Positions 42,140-50,841 of a DNA stretch of 64,000 nucleotides are shown here, piece by piece (positions within the stretch are counted from its first letter, which is position 1; each line of letters starts with the position of its first letter). The position numbers were made by a program, and so were the translations under genes. This DNA is from Collinsella sp. (lineage in GTDB: Bacteria; Actinomycetota; Coriobacteriia; Coriobacteriales; Coriobacteriaceae). The DNA lies in assembly GCA_019414345.1 (NCBI GenBank), contig DXMF01000037.1, positions 38,582 through 102,581 of the forward strand, in the 5' to 3' direction. A model generated the notes under the pieces. The model ran no database searches and was not told where the DNA came from. It saw nothing but the letters and a program-made list of their open reading frames with translations.

Positions 42140-42850
42140 ATGGCGCAGCGCGAGCAACACGAACGGGTTAAACTGATGGACCGCTGGGCAGAAAAGCTGC
42201 TCGGTCATAAGGCGGTGCTCGTGGCGATTCTGGTTGTCATTGCCGCCGCGAGCGGCCTAGCGATGGCAAGTTTTAGTAGCCGCTCCAGCGACGTGTCGTT
42301 TGAACGTAGTGATGAGGCGAGCACCTCGGAAGTACGCGGGGCCGGGGATGCGTCACCTGACGATGTCGATGAGTCGTCTGCCAAGAGCTCCTCTGCTGCC
42401 GAGGTGTACGTCGATGTTGATGGCGCTGTTGCGAGGCCTGGCGTGTACCGGCTCAAAGACGGAGCGCGGGTATCCCAAGCGATCGATGCCGCCGGAGGGC
42501 TTACGGCCGAGGCGGATGTGACAGGGCTCAATCGTGCGTCCAAGATCACAGATGGTCAAAAGATCCATGTGCCGACGGTAGGGGAGCAACAAGCGGCTGC
42601 GGCGGTCGACGGGGGCGAAAGCGGCGCTGCCGCGACTCCTGGTGCGGGATCTTCGTCGGGGCTCGTGAACATCAATACAGCAAGTGCGGCGGAGCTGCAG
42701 ACGCTTTCGGGCATCGGGCCTTCTATGGCCCAATCGATTATCGACGAGCGGACGCAAAACGGGGCCTTTGCCTCGGTCGATGACCTTATGCGTGTATCGG
42801 GGATCGGTGAGAAGAAACTCGCCAAAATCAAAGATTGCATCTGCGTATGA
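42140..42850 (+). CDS. comEA: ComEA-type DNA receptor (SLBB plus helix-hairpin-helix)
   Basis: A membrane anchor at residues 24-45 (AVLVAILVVIAAASGLAMASF) is followed by a Ser/Asp-rich linker, an SLBB domain (VYVDVDGAVARPGVYRL...IDAAGGLTAEAD) and two C-terminal helix-hairpin-helix motifs (VNINTASAAELQTLSGIGPSMAQSII; VDDLMRVSGIGEKKLAKIK). ComEA binds double-stranded DNA outside the membrane in transformation. GGGAGG precedes ATG 42140. 236 residues. The stop overlaps the comEC start (ATGA). Confidence 0.94.
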   Translation: MAQREQHERVKLMDRWAEKLLGHKAVLVAILVVIAAASGLAMASFSSRSSDVSFERSDEASTSEVRGAGDASPDDVDESSAKSSSAAEVYVDVDGAVARPGVYRLKDGARVSQAIDAAGGLTAEADVTGLNRASKITDGQKIHVPTVGEQQAAAAVDGGESGAAATPGAGSSSGLVNINTASAAELQTLSGIGPSMAQSIIDERTQNGAFASVDDLMRVSGIGEKKLAKIKDCICV

Positions 42851-45150
42851 GCGCGTCCGAGCGCGAACATGTGATGCCACCGCGCCCATTGATGCCGTGG
42901 ACCATGGCCCTTTGTGCCGGCTTGTGTGCGAGCTGTGGCCTGGTACTTAACGTGGCAGCCGATGTGCTGCTGGGAGAGCGGAAAGCGCCCGTCACATTGC
43001 TTATGGCCATTCCCGTTGTGGCTGCGGCGTGCATCGTATTGGCTCGGTCCTGCATGCGCCTTGTGCGGTGGAGGCGATGGCTGTATGCCGCTGCCCTCGG
43101 CCTCATGGCGGGAGCGGCCGCGTCCTCGGGTTGGACAATGGGAGCGCTGCGTGTATCGAGGGCACTGGATAATCGGGCCGCGAGCAGTCTCGAATTTGTT
43201 GTGCGGGGCGATCCGTCCATCAATGACGGTCCGTACTCCTATGCCTGTGATGCGTATGCGGGCGAAAAGCGTTTGGGTCAGGTACGGCTGTCGTGTGATC
43301 GTGAGCTTGGCGTCGGTTCGCATGTACGTGGTATCGGTCGAATATCACGCTTTGAGAACGATGCGTATGGGCGCTCACGCGTGCTTCGGGGCGAGCTTCG
43401 AAAGGTTAACGTCGTCCGGTTGGTATCGGTCGACGAGGGTTCTCCGGGGCCGTTGACTTGGCTTCGGAACGAGCTCCTTGCCGTTATCGCGCCCGAGACC
43501 GATCCAGCGCGCTCGCTCATTGCCGGCGTTGTCTGTGGACGCTCGTCCGAGCTGCGCGCCCAGCCGGCGGGCGATTGGTTTTCGGTAACGGGCACCGCAC
43601 ATCTCGTCGCCGTCTCGGGCAGCCATCTTGCCATCGTCGGGTTTGTAATTGAGAGCGCCCTGCAAAAGACACGCCTCTCTCGTGGGCTGCAGCGGGGGCT
43701 GTTGGTGCTGGCCCTTGCTGCCTATGCCGTCTTTACGGGCGCTTCGCCTTCGGCCGTGCGCGCGTGCTGCATGGTGGCGGCGACGCTTGTCGCGAACGGC
43801 GCCGGACGTCGTCGTCATGGCCTCTCGGCCCTATTTTTGACCATGGTGGTCTTTGTGCTGCTGCGGCCGACGGTATTGTTCGAAATGGGTTTTCAGCTTT
43901 CGTGCGTCAGTGTTTTTGCCATCCTTTGTTTTTGCCCCTACGCCACCTACGCCTTGGGCGAGCTGGGCATGCCATCGGGTGTCGCCAGCGTTTTGTCTGT
44001 CACGCTGTGCTCGCAGCTGGCGACACTTCCCGTTACGATTCCCGCATTTGAGACGTTTTCGCTCATTGCCCCACTTGCAAATGCCGTGATCGGTCCGGTG
44101 ATAAGCGTGCTGCTCGCTGTATCGGTTGTGCTGGTGCCCTGCTCGCTTGTGCCGCTGCTGCGTCACGGGGCGTTCGTGGTGCCCATGATTGTCGCCCGCT
44201 GTGCGCTGTTCTTTGAACAGCTCTTTGCTGCCGTTCCGGGCGCATCCGTAAGCGTGCCGCCCGATACGCCCTTGGTATATGTGGTGCCGTTCGCGCTGGT
44301 GGCCATCTTGGTCTGGTGGCCACGCCCCAGCGTGCGGCCCATGGCAGTGGGGCTGCTGTGTTTGATGCTTGCAGCGGGTGTTCCGTATGTCTATTGGGAT
44401 CGATGTGCGCCGCCTTCGGTGACGGTCCTCGATGTTGGTCAGGCCGATGCGATTTTGGTTCGTCAGGGTAGCGCTGTGGCGCTCGTCGACTGTGGGCTCG
44501 ATGACCGCGTGGTGTCGGCGTTGGTTCGCAATAACGTCCACCATATCGACGCCGTCTTCGTGACGCATTGGGACGAAGACCATTGGGGCGGTCTTCCCGA
44601 CGTACTCGATCGTTTTTCGGTTGGAACCATTGCGGTCGCGGCCGATGCACTTGACGGCGCGCCTACTGAGGTCCTGAATCGCCCGGGTGTAACGTATCGG
44701 CAGGTGGCTCGCGGAGACACGGTCGATATCGGCGCATTTCGGGCTCGTGTGATGTGGCCGTTTGACACGGTGGATGGCGAGGGCAATGAGGACTCTCTTG
44801 TTTTGCTGCTCTCCTACGCTCAGGAAGGCAAGAGCCTGCGCGTGCTCCTTACTGGTGACGCCGAGCTCGATCAGGAGCGCGAGTTTGTACAGGAGGTGGG
44901 AGATATCGATGTGCTCAAGCTGGGGCATCATGGCTCAAAAGTTTCCGTCGATACAGACCTGCTGGAAACGCTTAAGCCCGAGCTCTCTATCGCGAGTGCG
45001 GGCGAGGGCAACCGCTACGGCCATCCATCCGATGCCTGCATCGATGCCGTTCGAGATGCGGGCGGCGCGTTCGCATGCACCATCGAACAAGGAGACATTA
45101 CCGTCTCGCCGACCGTATCCGGTTTTGCCATGCGATGCCAGCGACCGTGA
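42847..45150 (+). CDS. comEC: ComEC/Rec2-type DNA uptake channel protein
   Basis: At 767 residues it has all three parts: N-terminal membrane helices and an OB-like DUF4131 domain (FVVRGDPSINDGPYSYACDAY), the Competence membrane domain (HLVAVSGSHLAIVGFVIES; TGASPSAVRACCMVAATLVA), and a C-terminal metallo-beta-lactamase-like domain (VTVLDVGQADAILVR; VFVTHWDEDHWGGLPD). ComEC carries one DNA strand across the membrane; the nuclease-like domain may degrade the other. It overlaps comEA by four bases. Confidence 0.95.
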   Translation: MSASEREHVMPPRPLMPWTMALCAGLCASCGLVLNVAADVLLGERKAPVTLLMAIPVVAAACIVLARSCMRLVRWRRWLYAAALGLMAGAAASSGWTMGALRVSRALDNRAASSLEFVVRGDPSINDGPYSYACDAYAGEKRLGQVRLSCDRELGVGSHVRGIGRISRFENDAYGRSRVLRGELRKVNVVRLVSVDEGSPGPLTWLRNELLAVIAPETDPARSLIAGVVCGRSSELRAQPAGDWFSVTGTAHLVAVSGSHLAIVGFVIESALQKTRLSRGLQRGLLVLALAAYAVFTGASPSAVRACCMVAATLVANGAGRRRHGLSALFLTMVVFVLLRPTVLFEMGFQLSCVSVFAILCFCPYATYALGELGMPSGVASVLSVTLCSQLATLPVTIPAFETFSLIAPLANAVIGPVISVLLAVSVVLVPCSLVPLLRHGAFVVPMIVARCALFFEQLFAAVPGASVSVPPDTPLVYVVPFALVAILVWWPRPSVRPMAVGLLCLMLAAGVPYVYWDRCAPPSVTVLDVGQADAILVRQGSAVALVDCGLDDRVVSALVRNNVHHIDAVFVTHWDEDHWGGLPDVLDRFSVGTIAVAADALDGAPTEVLNRPGVTYRQVARGDTVDIGAFRARVMWPFDTVDGEGNEDSLVLLLSYAQEGKSLRVLLTGDAELDQEREFVQEVGDIDVLKLGHHGSKVSVDTDLLETLKPELSIASAGEGNRYGHPSDACIDAVRDAGGAFACTIEQGDITVSPTVSGFAMRCQRP

Positions 45151-45158
45151 TGCTGCCG

Positions 45159-45188
45159 TTGGCGCGGGATAAGCCCCTGGGCTAGAAT
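45159..45188 (+). promoter_or_regulatory. Candidate internal promoter of holA
   Basis: TTGGCG (45159-45164), 18 bases, TAGAAT (45183-45188), about 40 bases before the holA ATG. Confidence 0.5.
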
Positions 45189-45228
45189 GGCACGGTACGA
45201 ACACGAGAGCCTGCGGGAGGGGAGCGCG

Positions 45229-46191
45229 ATGTCCGAAACCGGTCTGTTGCCGGCATATCTGATCGTCGGTACCGATGGGGTCAAGCGCGACCACGCCGTC
45301 TCGCGTATGAAAGCTCGCTTGGAAAAGTCGGGTATGGTTGAGTTCAACCTCGATGAACGTGACATGACGAAAGATCCCGATATCGAGTCGATCATCGGCT
45401 CGCTCAATACCTTTCCCATGGGCAGCGAGTTTCGCCTGGTGATCCTCGACGGCTGCTCCAAGCTTGCCAAGGCGGTCTCGGAACCGCTTGTCGAGTACCT
45501 CGCAAGTCCCAGTCCCACGACGGTCTGTCTCATTATTGCCGATTCGCTTGCCAAGAACACGCGCCTGTACAAGGCGATCGCCAAGATTGACAAGAAGGCC
45601 GTGATCGACTGTTCGAGCACCAAGCGCTGGGAGCTGCCGCGTCGCGTGCAGCAGATGGCGACGCAGCACGGAAAGTCCATCTCGACGGCGGCCGCCGAGG
45701 AGCTCGTTTCGCGCTCGGGTGAGAACACCCGCATGCTCGATAACGACTTGGCCAAGCTTGCCCAGATGGTCGAGGGGCCGCAAATTGAGCTTTCCGATGT
45801 GGAGCGCTGGATCGTGCGCACGGCCGAAGTCCAGCCCTGGGACTTTCTCAATGCGGTCTCGGCCCGTGACATGCGCCGCTCGCTTGAGCTCTTCAATCTA
45901 CTGCCCGCCAAGAGCTACGTGTGGACTTACACATTGCTGTGCGGGCGTATTCGCGAGCTTATCGTTGCCAAGGCGCTCGATGCGCGTGGGCAGGGTCGTG
46001 AGCTTGCCGCGACGCTCAAGCTTCAGGCCTGGCAGGTCAAGAATCACCTGACCTGGGCACGTCGTTTTTCGATGACCGAGCTCGTTTCCGCGCTCGAGGG
46101 TGCCGTCGATGTGGAGCTCGCGCTCAAGGGTTCGGCTGATTCTGAGACCGCGCTTTTGCTCTGGATTACGAACATCTTGAGAAAATCGTGA
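45229..46191 (+). CDS. holA: DNA polymerase III delta subunit
   Basis: PAYLIVGTDGVKRDHAVSRMKARL, then FRLVILDGCSKL, LIIADSLAKNTRLYKAIAKI and a C-terminal helical domain match HolA, the clamp-loader wrench subunit. ATG 45229 follows a GGGAGGGGAG site. 320 residues. It commonly follows comEC and precedes rpsT, as here. Confidence 0.93.
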   Translation: MSETGLLPAYLIVGTDGVKRDHAVSRMKARLEKSGMVEFNLDERDMTKDPDIESIIGSLNTFPMGSEFRLVILDGCSKLAKAVSEPLVEYLASPSPTTVCLIIADSLAKNTRLYKAIAKIDKKAVIDCSSTKRWELPRRVQQMATQHGKSISTAAAEELVSRSGENTRMLDNDLAKLAQMVEGPQIELSDVERWIVRTAEVQPWDFLNAVSARDMRRSLELFNLLPAKSYVWTYTLLCGRIRELIVAKALDARGQGRELAATLKLQAWQVKNHLTWARRFSMTELVSALEGAVDVELALKGSADSETALLLWITNILRKS

Positions 46192-46240
46192 TGATACCTG
46201 CCTATTTGACAAATTCGTTCTATCCCTTTGTGGGGGAGCG

Positions 46241-46249
46241 TGCTATAGT
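46241..46249 (+). promoter_or_regulatory. Extended -10 promoter of rpsT
   Basis: TGC TATAGT, 75 bases before the rpsT start. A perfect TTGACA at 46206-46211 is too far (32 bases) to be its -35. Confidence 0.5.
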
Positions 46250-46324
46250 AGGCGCTTGCATGACCTCACCGTGTCTCAGAGGTGTCATACATTTTTTGCA
46301 AGGAACTCGAAAGGAACTCCAGAA

Positions 46325-46591
46325 GTGGCAAACATCAAGTCTCAGAAGAAGCGTATCCGCACCAATGAGGCAGCTCGCATGCGTAACAAGGCTGTCAAGT
46401 CCGAGCTCAAGACGCTGACCAAGCACGTCCAGTCCGCCGTCGCCGAGGGCGACGCCGAGAAGGCCCAGGCTGCCCTCGAGACCGTCACCAAGCGTCTCGA
46501 CATGGCTGCCGCCAAGCATGTTATCCACAAGAACCAGGCTTCCAACCGCAAGTCCGGTCTTGCCAAGCTAGTGAACAGCATCAACGCCTAA
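46325..46591 (+). CDS. rpsT: 30S ribosomal protein S20
   Basis: ANIKSQKKRIRTNEAARMRNKAVKSELKTL and the C-terminal HKNQASNRKSGLAKLVNSI define S20. The start is GTG 46325; AAAGGA is about 10 bases upstream, and no ATG precedes the conserved ANIKSQ. 88 residues. Confidence 0.95.
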   Translation: MANIKSQKKRIRTNEAARMRNKAVKSELKTLTKHVQSAVAEGDAEKAQAALETVTKRLDMAAAKHVIHKNQASNRKSGLAKLVNSINA

Positions 46592-46626
46592 GTTGTAAAT
46601 TTCACACCACACAGATTACGCGCATA

Positions 46627-46662
46627 AATGGAGCCTGTTTTATGGAACAGGCTCCATTTTTT
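46627..46662 (+). terminator. Intrinsic terminator after rpsT
   Basis: A perfect 13-bp stem (46627-46639 with 46646-46658) followed by a T run to 46662. It ends only 26 bases before lepA. Confidence 0.93.
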
Positions 46663-46665
46663 GTA

Positions 46666-46680
46666 CCGCTCGGGTAAGAT
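46666..46680 (+). promoter_or_regulatory. lepA promoter element
   Basis: CCGCTCGGGTAAGAT; its first 11 bases are identical to those at 50785-50795 ahead of the first dnaJ gene. TAAGAT (46675-46680) is a -10 candidate only seven bases from the lepA ATG. Confidence 0.45.
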
Positions 46681-46687
46681 AGTCCGC

Positions 46688-48499
46688 ATGAATACTTCAA
46701 TTGACATTTCCCACATCCGTAACTTCTCGATCGTAGCGCACATCGACCATGGCAAGTCCACGATCAGTGACCGTATCCTCGAACTCACCCATACCGTCGA
46801 CGAGCGCGACATGGAGTCGCAGCTGCTCGACACCATGGATATCGAGCGCGAGCGCGGCATTACGATCAAGTCCAATGCCGTTCGCGTTTCCTATGACGCC
46901 GACGATGGCGAGACGTATCAGTTCAACCTGATCGATACGCCGGGCCACGTGGACTTTACCTACGAGGTCTCGCGTTCGCTGGCCGCCTGCGAGGGCGCGG
47001 TGCTCGTCGTCGACGCCACGCAGGGCGTCGAGGCGCAGACCGTCTCCAACGCGACGCTCGCCATGAACGCCAACCTGGATATCGTGCCCGCCATCAACAA
47101 GATCGACCTGCCGTCGGCACACCCCGATGAGGTCAAGACCGAGATCGAGGATGACCTGGCGATTCCCGCCGACGATGCCGTATGCGTATCGGGCAAGACC
47201 GGCGAGGGTATCCACGACCTGCTGGAGTCCATCGTCTTTTTGATTTCACCGCCCAAGGGCGATGCAAACGCGCCGCTCAAGGCGCTCATCCTGGACTCGT
47301 ATTTTGATGAGTACCGCGGCGTCGTTGCCACGGTCCGTGTTTTTGACGGCTCCATTAAAAAGGGCGATACCCTGCTTATGATGCAGGCCGAGGGCGACTT
47401 CTTGGTCGACGGCGTGGGCGTCAAGCGTCCCGCCGAGACGCCGGTCGACGCACTGACGGTCGGCGAGGTGGGCTACGTGGTCACGGGCCTGAAGGATCCC
47501 GAGGCCGTGCACGTGGGCGATACCCTCACGTGGGCGTCGAATCCCTGCCCCGAGCCGCTTCCCGGCTATCGCGAGGCCAAGCCCATGGTCTATACGGGCC
47601 TGTTCCCGATCGACAACAAGGATTACGAGAACCTGCGCGACGCTCTCGATAAGCTGCATGTCAACGACCCGTCGTTGGTGTGGGAGCCCGAGACCTCGGT
47701 GGCGCTCGGCTTTGGCTTCCGCGTGGGCTTCTTGGGCCTGTTGCATATGGAGGTCGTCAAGGAGCGCTTGGAGCGCGAGTTCAACCTGGACCTGATTGCC
47801 ACGAGCCCTTCGGTGGACTATCACGTCTACAAGACTGACGGCGAGATGATTGATGTTCGCAGCCCGCAGGATCTGCCCGAGGCCACGCGCATCGAGCGCA
47901 TTGAGGAGCCTTACCTCAAGGCCAAGATTATCTGCCCGCCCGAGTATACGGGTGCCGTCATGCAGCTCGCTATCGAGCACCGCGGAATTACAACCGACAT
48001 GATCCATCTCACGAGCAAATCGGTCGAGATGCGCTTTGATATGCCCCTCGCCGAGCTCATCTTGGACTTCTTTGACCAGCTCAAGAGCCGCACCAAGGGC
48101 TATGCCTCGCTCGACTATGAGTTCAACGAGTATCGTCCCTCCGAGCTCGTCAAGCTCGATATCCTGCTTTCGGGTGATGAAGTGGACGCGCTTTCGTTTA
48201 TCGTGCACAAGGACAAGGCCTATGGCCTGGCCCGCGGGCTGTGCGACAAACTCAAGGAAATCATTCCGCGCCAGCTGTTCGAGGTGCCCATCCAGGGCGC
48301 TATCGGCAACAAGATTATCGCCCGCTCTACCGTTAAGGCGCGCCGCAAGGACGTTTTGGCCAAGTGCTATGGCGGCGATATCTCGCGTAAGCGCAAGCTG
48401 CTCGAGAAACAGAAAGAGGGCAAGAAGCGCATGAAGGCCATCGGTTCGGTCGAGGTCCCGCAGGAGGCCTTTATGGCGATCCTCAAGGTGGACGAGTAG
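46688..48499 (+). CDS. lepA: Elongation factor 4 (LepA GTPase)
   Basis: IRNFSIVAHIDHGKSTISDRILE (P-loop about residues 17-26), DTPGHVDFTYEVSRSL and AINKIDLPSA are GTPase motifs; the LepA-specific C-terminal domain is seen in GNKIIARSTVKARRKDVLAKCYGGDISRKRKLLEKQKEGKKRM. EF4 acts on stalled or misassembling ribosomes. ATG 46688 has no Shine-Dalgarno sequence and is seven bases from a -10 box, so the mRNA may be leaderless. 603 residues. Confidence 0.97.
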   Translation: MNTSIDISHIRNFSIVAHIDHGKSTISDRILELTHTVDERDMESQLLDTMDIERERGITIKSNAVRVSYDADDGETYQFNLIDTPGHVDFTYEVSRSLAACEGAVLVVDATQGVEAQTVSNATLAMNANLDIVPAINKIDLPSAHPDEVKTEIEDDLAIPADDAVCVSGKTGEGIHDLLESIVFLISPPKGDANAPLKALILDSYFDEYRGVVATVRVFDGSIKKGDTLLMMQAEGDFLVDGVGVKRPAETPVDALTVGEVGYVVTGLKDPEAVHVGDTLTWASNPCPEPLPGYREAKPMVYTGLFPIDNKDYENLRDALDKLHVNDPSLVWEPETSVALGFGFRVGFLGLLHMEVVKERLEREFNLDLIATSPSVDYHVYKTDGEMIDVRSPQDLPEATRIERIEEPYLKAKIICPPEYTGAVMQLAIEHRGITTDMIHLTSKSVEMRFDMPLAELILDFFDQLKSRTKGYASLDYEFNEYRPSELVKLDILLSGDEVDALSFIVHKDKAYGLARGLCDKLKEIIPRQLFEVPIQGAIGNKIIARSTVKARRKDVLAKCYGGDISRKRKLLEKQKEGKKRMKAIGSVEVPQEAFMAILKVDE

Positions 48500-48504
48500 G
48501 TCCC

Positions 48505-49548
48505 ATGGCGCTTTCTGAATACAGTACGCGGCTGCTGGGTGCCTATGCCGAGCAGCCGTTCCTTATGGCTCCCATGGCTGGCGTGACCGACCCCGCCTAC
48601 CGCATCATGTGCCGCCGCCGCGGTGCCCATCTTGCCTACAGCGAGATGGTGAGCGTGGCGGGTCTTGCCTATGCCAGCAATAAGACGTGGCGCCTGGTGC
48701 TACCGGCCGACGAGGAGCAGCAGATCTGCGTACAGCTCTTTGGTTCCAAGCCCGATCAGTTTGCGAGCGCCGTCGCCGCCGTTGAGGAGCGTGTTGGCGA
48801 TCGCCTGTCGCTGATCGACATCAACATGGCCTGCCCGGCTCGCAAGGTCGTTACCAAGGGCGAGGGCTCGGCACTTATGCGCACGCCTGAGCTGGCCGAG
48901 CAGATTGTCGAGGCGGCGGTAGGCGCGGCGCACGTGCCCGTGACCGTAAAAATCCGCAAGGGCTTTTACGCCGAAGACCGCAATGCCGCGACGTTTGCCC
49001 AGATGCTCGAGGGGGCAGGGGCCGCTGCGGTGGCGGTACATGGTCGCTGTGCCACGCAGCTCTATACGGGCCAGGCCGATTGGTCAGTCGTCGATGAGGT
49101 GGCCGACGCCGTCGAGATTCCCGTTATCGGTTCGGGCGACGTGTTCTGCGCCGAGGATGCCGCGGAGCATCTGCGCAACTCCGGCGCCAGCGCCGTGTTC
49201 ATCGCGCGCGGTATCTATGGCAATCCCTGGGTGTTCGGCGATGCCCGCGCCCTTGCGCTCGATGGCACGCCGGTACCGGTACGTAGCTCGGTCGAGCGCC
49301 TGGATGCCCTGCGCGAGCACCTGACGCTCACGCACGAGCTGTTGCCGCTCATGTCGCGTGCCCGTACGTACGCAAGCTGGTATCTAAAGGGGATGCCTCA
49401 TGCTGCGGCCTGGCGCGCCCAAGTGGTGCGTTGCTCCACATACGAGGAGTTCATGGCATTGGTCGATGATATCGAGCGCGATGTGGTGGCCTGCGAGGCC
49501 GCACTTGCCGCCGGCGAGTCGGTGCCCGCTCATCCGCTGGAGGCCTAA
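48505..49548 (+). CDS. dus: tRNA-dihydrouridine synthase
   Basis: LMAPMAGVTDPAYRIMCRRRGAHLAYSEMVS, INMACPARKVVTKGEGSALMRTPELAEQIVEA with the catalytic Cys, and IPVIGSGDVFCAEDA define a DusB-like FMN enzyme that reduces specific uridines in tRNA. 347 residues. The subtype is uncertain. It begins five bases after lepA. Confidence 0.93.
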   Translation: MALSEYSTRLLGAYAEQPFLMAPMAGVTDPAYRIMCRRRGAHLAYSEMVSVAGLAYASNKTWRLVLPADEEQQICVQLFGSKPDQFASAVAAVEERVGDRLSLIDINMACPARKVVTKGEGSALMRTPELAEQIVEAAVGAAHVPVTVKIRKGFYAEDRNAATFAQMLEGAGAAAVAVHGRCATQLYTGQADWSVVDEVADAVEIPVIGSGDVFCAEDAAEHLRNSGASAVFIARGIYGNPWVFGDARALALDGTPVPVRSSVERLDALREHLTLTHELLPLMSRARTYASWYLKGMPHAAAWRAQVVRCSTYEEFMALVDDIERDVVACEAALAAGESVPAHPLEA

Positions 49549-49550
49549 CG

Positions 49551-50783
49551 GTGGCCGTTACCGCGCTGTACGTGCATGTTCCGTTTTGCGCCCAAAAGTG
49601 CCGGTACTGCGACTTTGACTCTCGCAGTTTTGCTCCGTGCGACCTGAGCGCTGCACTCGATGCCTATTTTGTGCAGTTGTATGCGCGCCTCGATGCCTTT
49701 GGCGACGCAGGCGCGCTTGCACAGATCCGCACCGTCTATGTTGGCGGCGGCACGCCGTCGCTGGCGGGAGAGCGTCTGGTAGAACTTGCCCGACGTATCT
49801 CTGCGTGGTGCAAGCCCTTTGAGTTTACCTGCGAGGCCAATCCTGAGTCGTTGACTTCGCAGCTTGCTGCGGCGCTTGCCGGGGTGGGCGTCACGCGCAT
49901 TTCTCTGGGAGTTCAGACCCTCGACAACGCCGAGCTTGCCGCGATTGGCCGCATCCACGATTCGCACCGCGCCCTTGCAGCCATCGCCGCAGTGAGGGAC
50001 GCTGGGCTCGATGTGTCCTGCGACCTGATGTGCGGACTTCCCGGGCAGACCGCCGTAAGCTGGCAGCGCACGCTCGATGGCGTGTTGGCGGCGGCGCCGC
50101 ATCACGTGTCGGTTTACCCGCTCACGCTCGAGGAGGGCACGCCGCTCTACCGCATGGCGTGTCACGACGAGTCGCTTGAGCCCGACGAGGATTTTCAGGC
50201 TGCGTGCATGGATGCGGCGCGTGAGTGCCTGGGTGCGGCCGGCTATCACCCGTATGAGGTGGCAAGCTACGCGCTCGACGGCCATGAGTGCGCCCACAAC
50301 ATTGCCTATTGGACCGGACAGGGCTATCTGGGCTTGGGCCGCTCTGCCGCCGGTATGCTCGATGCCGAGGATTTCGATCGCTTGGCCGGGCTGTTTCCCG
50401 ACGTGCCTGCTCGCGGCGATGCGTATCGCGTGCGCTTGGTGCAACGTGACGATGATGCGATGGCGTTTGATGCCGAGTATCTGTCGCAGCGCGAGGCTGC
50501 GGCCGAGGATCTGATGCTCGCCTGCCGCATGACGCGTGGCATTGGGCCCGACCTGTTGGTTCGCTCGGCAAGCGTGATCGCTGCAGATGGGTTGGCGGCG
50601 GCCTGTGACCGTGCTCTCGAGTTGGGCCTTGCCACCTGGGTGCCCGATCATGTTGAAGGACATGCTGGGAGCGTCACCTCGAAAGACGTTATCGCAGGTC
50701 GCGCCCGTGCTCGTTTAGCGCCTACCCACTTGGGTTGGCTCGATGGAAATGTGCTGTTCGAGCTGTTTTGGGGTCTAGCTTAG
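49551..50783 (+). CDS. hemW: Radical SAM heme chaperone HemW
   Basis: LYVHVPFCAQKCRYCDFDS holds the CxxxCxxC radical-SAM cluster (here C-x3-C-x2-C), VYVGGGTPSL and SLGVQTLDNAELAAIGRIH follow, and CAHNIAYWTGQGYLGLG contains the HNxxYW heme-binding motif that separates HemW from the true oxidase HemN. It is probably a heme-delivery protein, not coproporphyrinogen dehydrogenase. GTG 49551, two bases after dus. 410 residues. Confidence 0.93.
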   Translation: MAVTALYVHVPFCAQKCRYCDFDSRSFAPCDLSAALDAYFVQLYARLDAFGDAGALAQIRTVYVGGGTPSLAGERLVELARRISAWCKPFEFTCEANPESLTSQLAAALAGVGVTRISLGVQTLDNAELAAIGRIHDSHRALAAIAAVRDAGLDVSCDLMCGLPGQTAVSWQRTLDGVLAAAPHHVSVYPLTLEEGTPLYRMACHDESLEPDEDFQAACMDAARECLGAAGYHPYEVASYALDGHECAHNIAYWTGQGYLGLGRSAAGMLDAEDFDRLAGLFPDVPARGDAYRVRLVQRDDDAMAFDAEYLSQREAAAEDLMLACRMTRGIGPDLLVRSASVIAADGLAAACDRALELGLATWVPDHVEGHAGSVTSKDVIAGRARARLAPTHLGWLDGNVLFELFWGLA

Positions 50784-50784
50784 G

Positions 50785-50799
50785 CCGCTCGGGTAGAAT
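50785..50799 (+). promoter_or_regulatory. Promoter element of first dnaJ gene
   Basis: CCGCTCGGGTAGAAT begins two bases after hemW; TAGAAT at 50794-50799 is a good -10. It shares 11 identical bases with the lepA element. Confidence 0.45.
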
Positions 50800-50841
50800 T
50801 ACCGCAATATATACGCTGCTGTGAGCAGGAGGTTGCCGCGC

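Noticed and set aside
46206..46211. TTGACA as the -35 of rpsT
   Set aside because: It is 32 bases from the only good -10 box, too far for one promoter.
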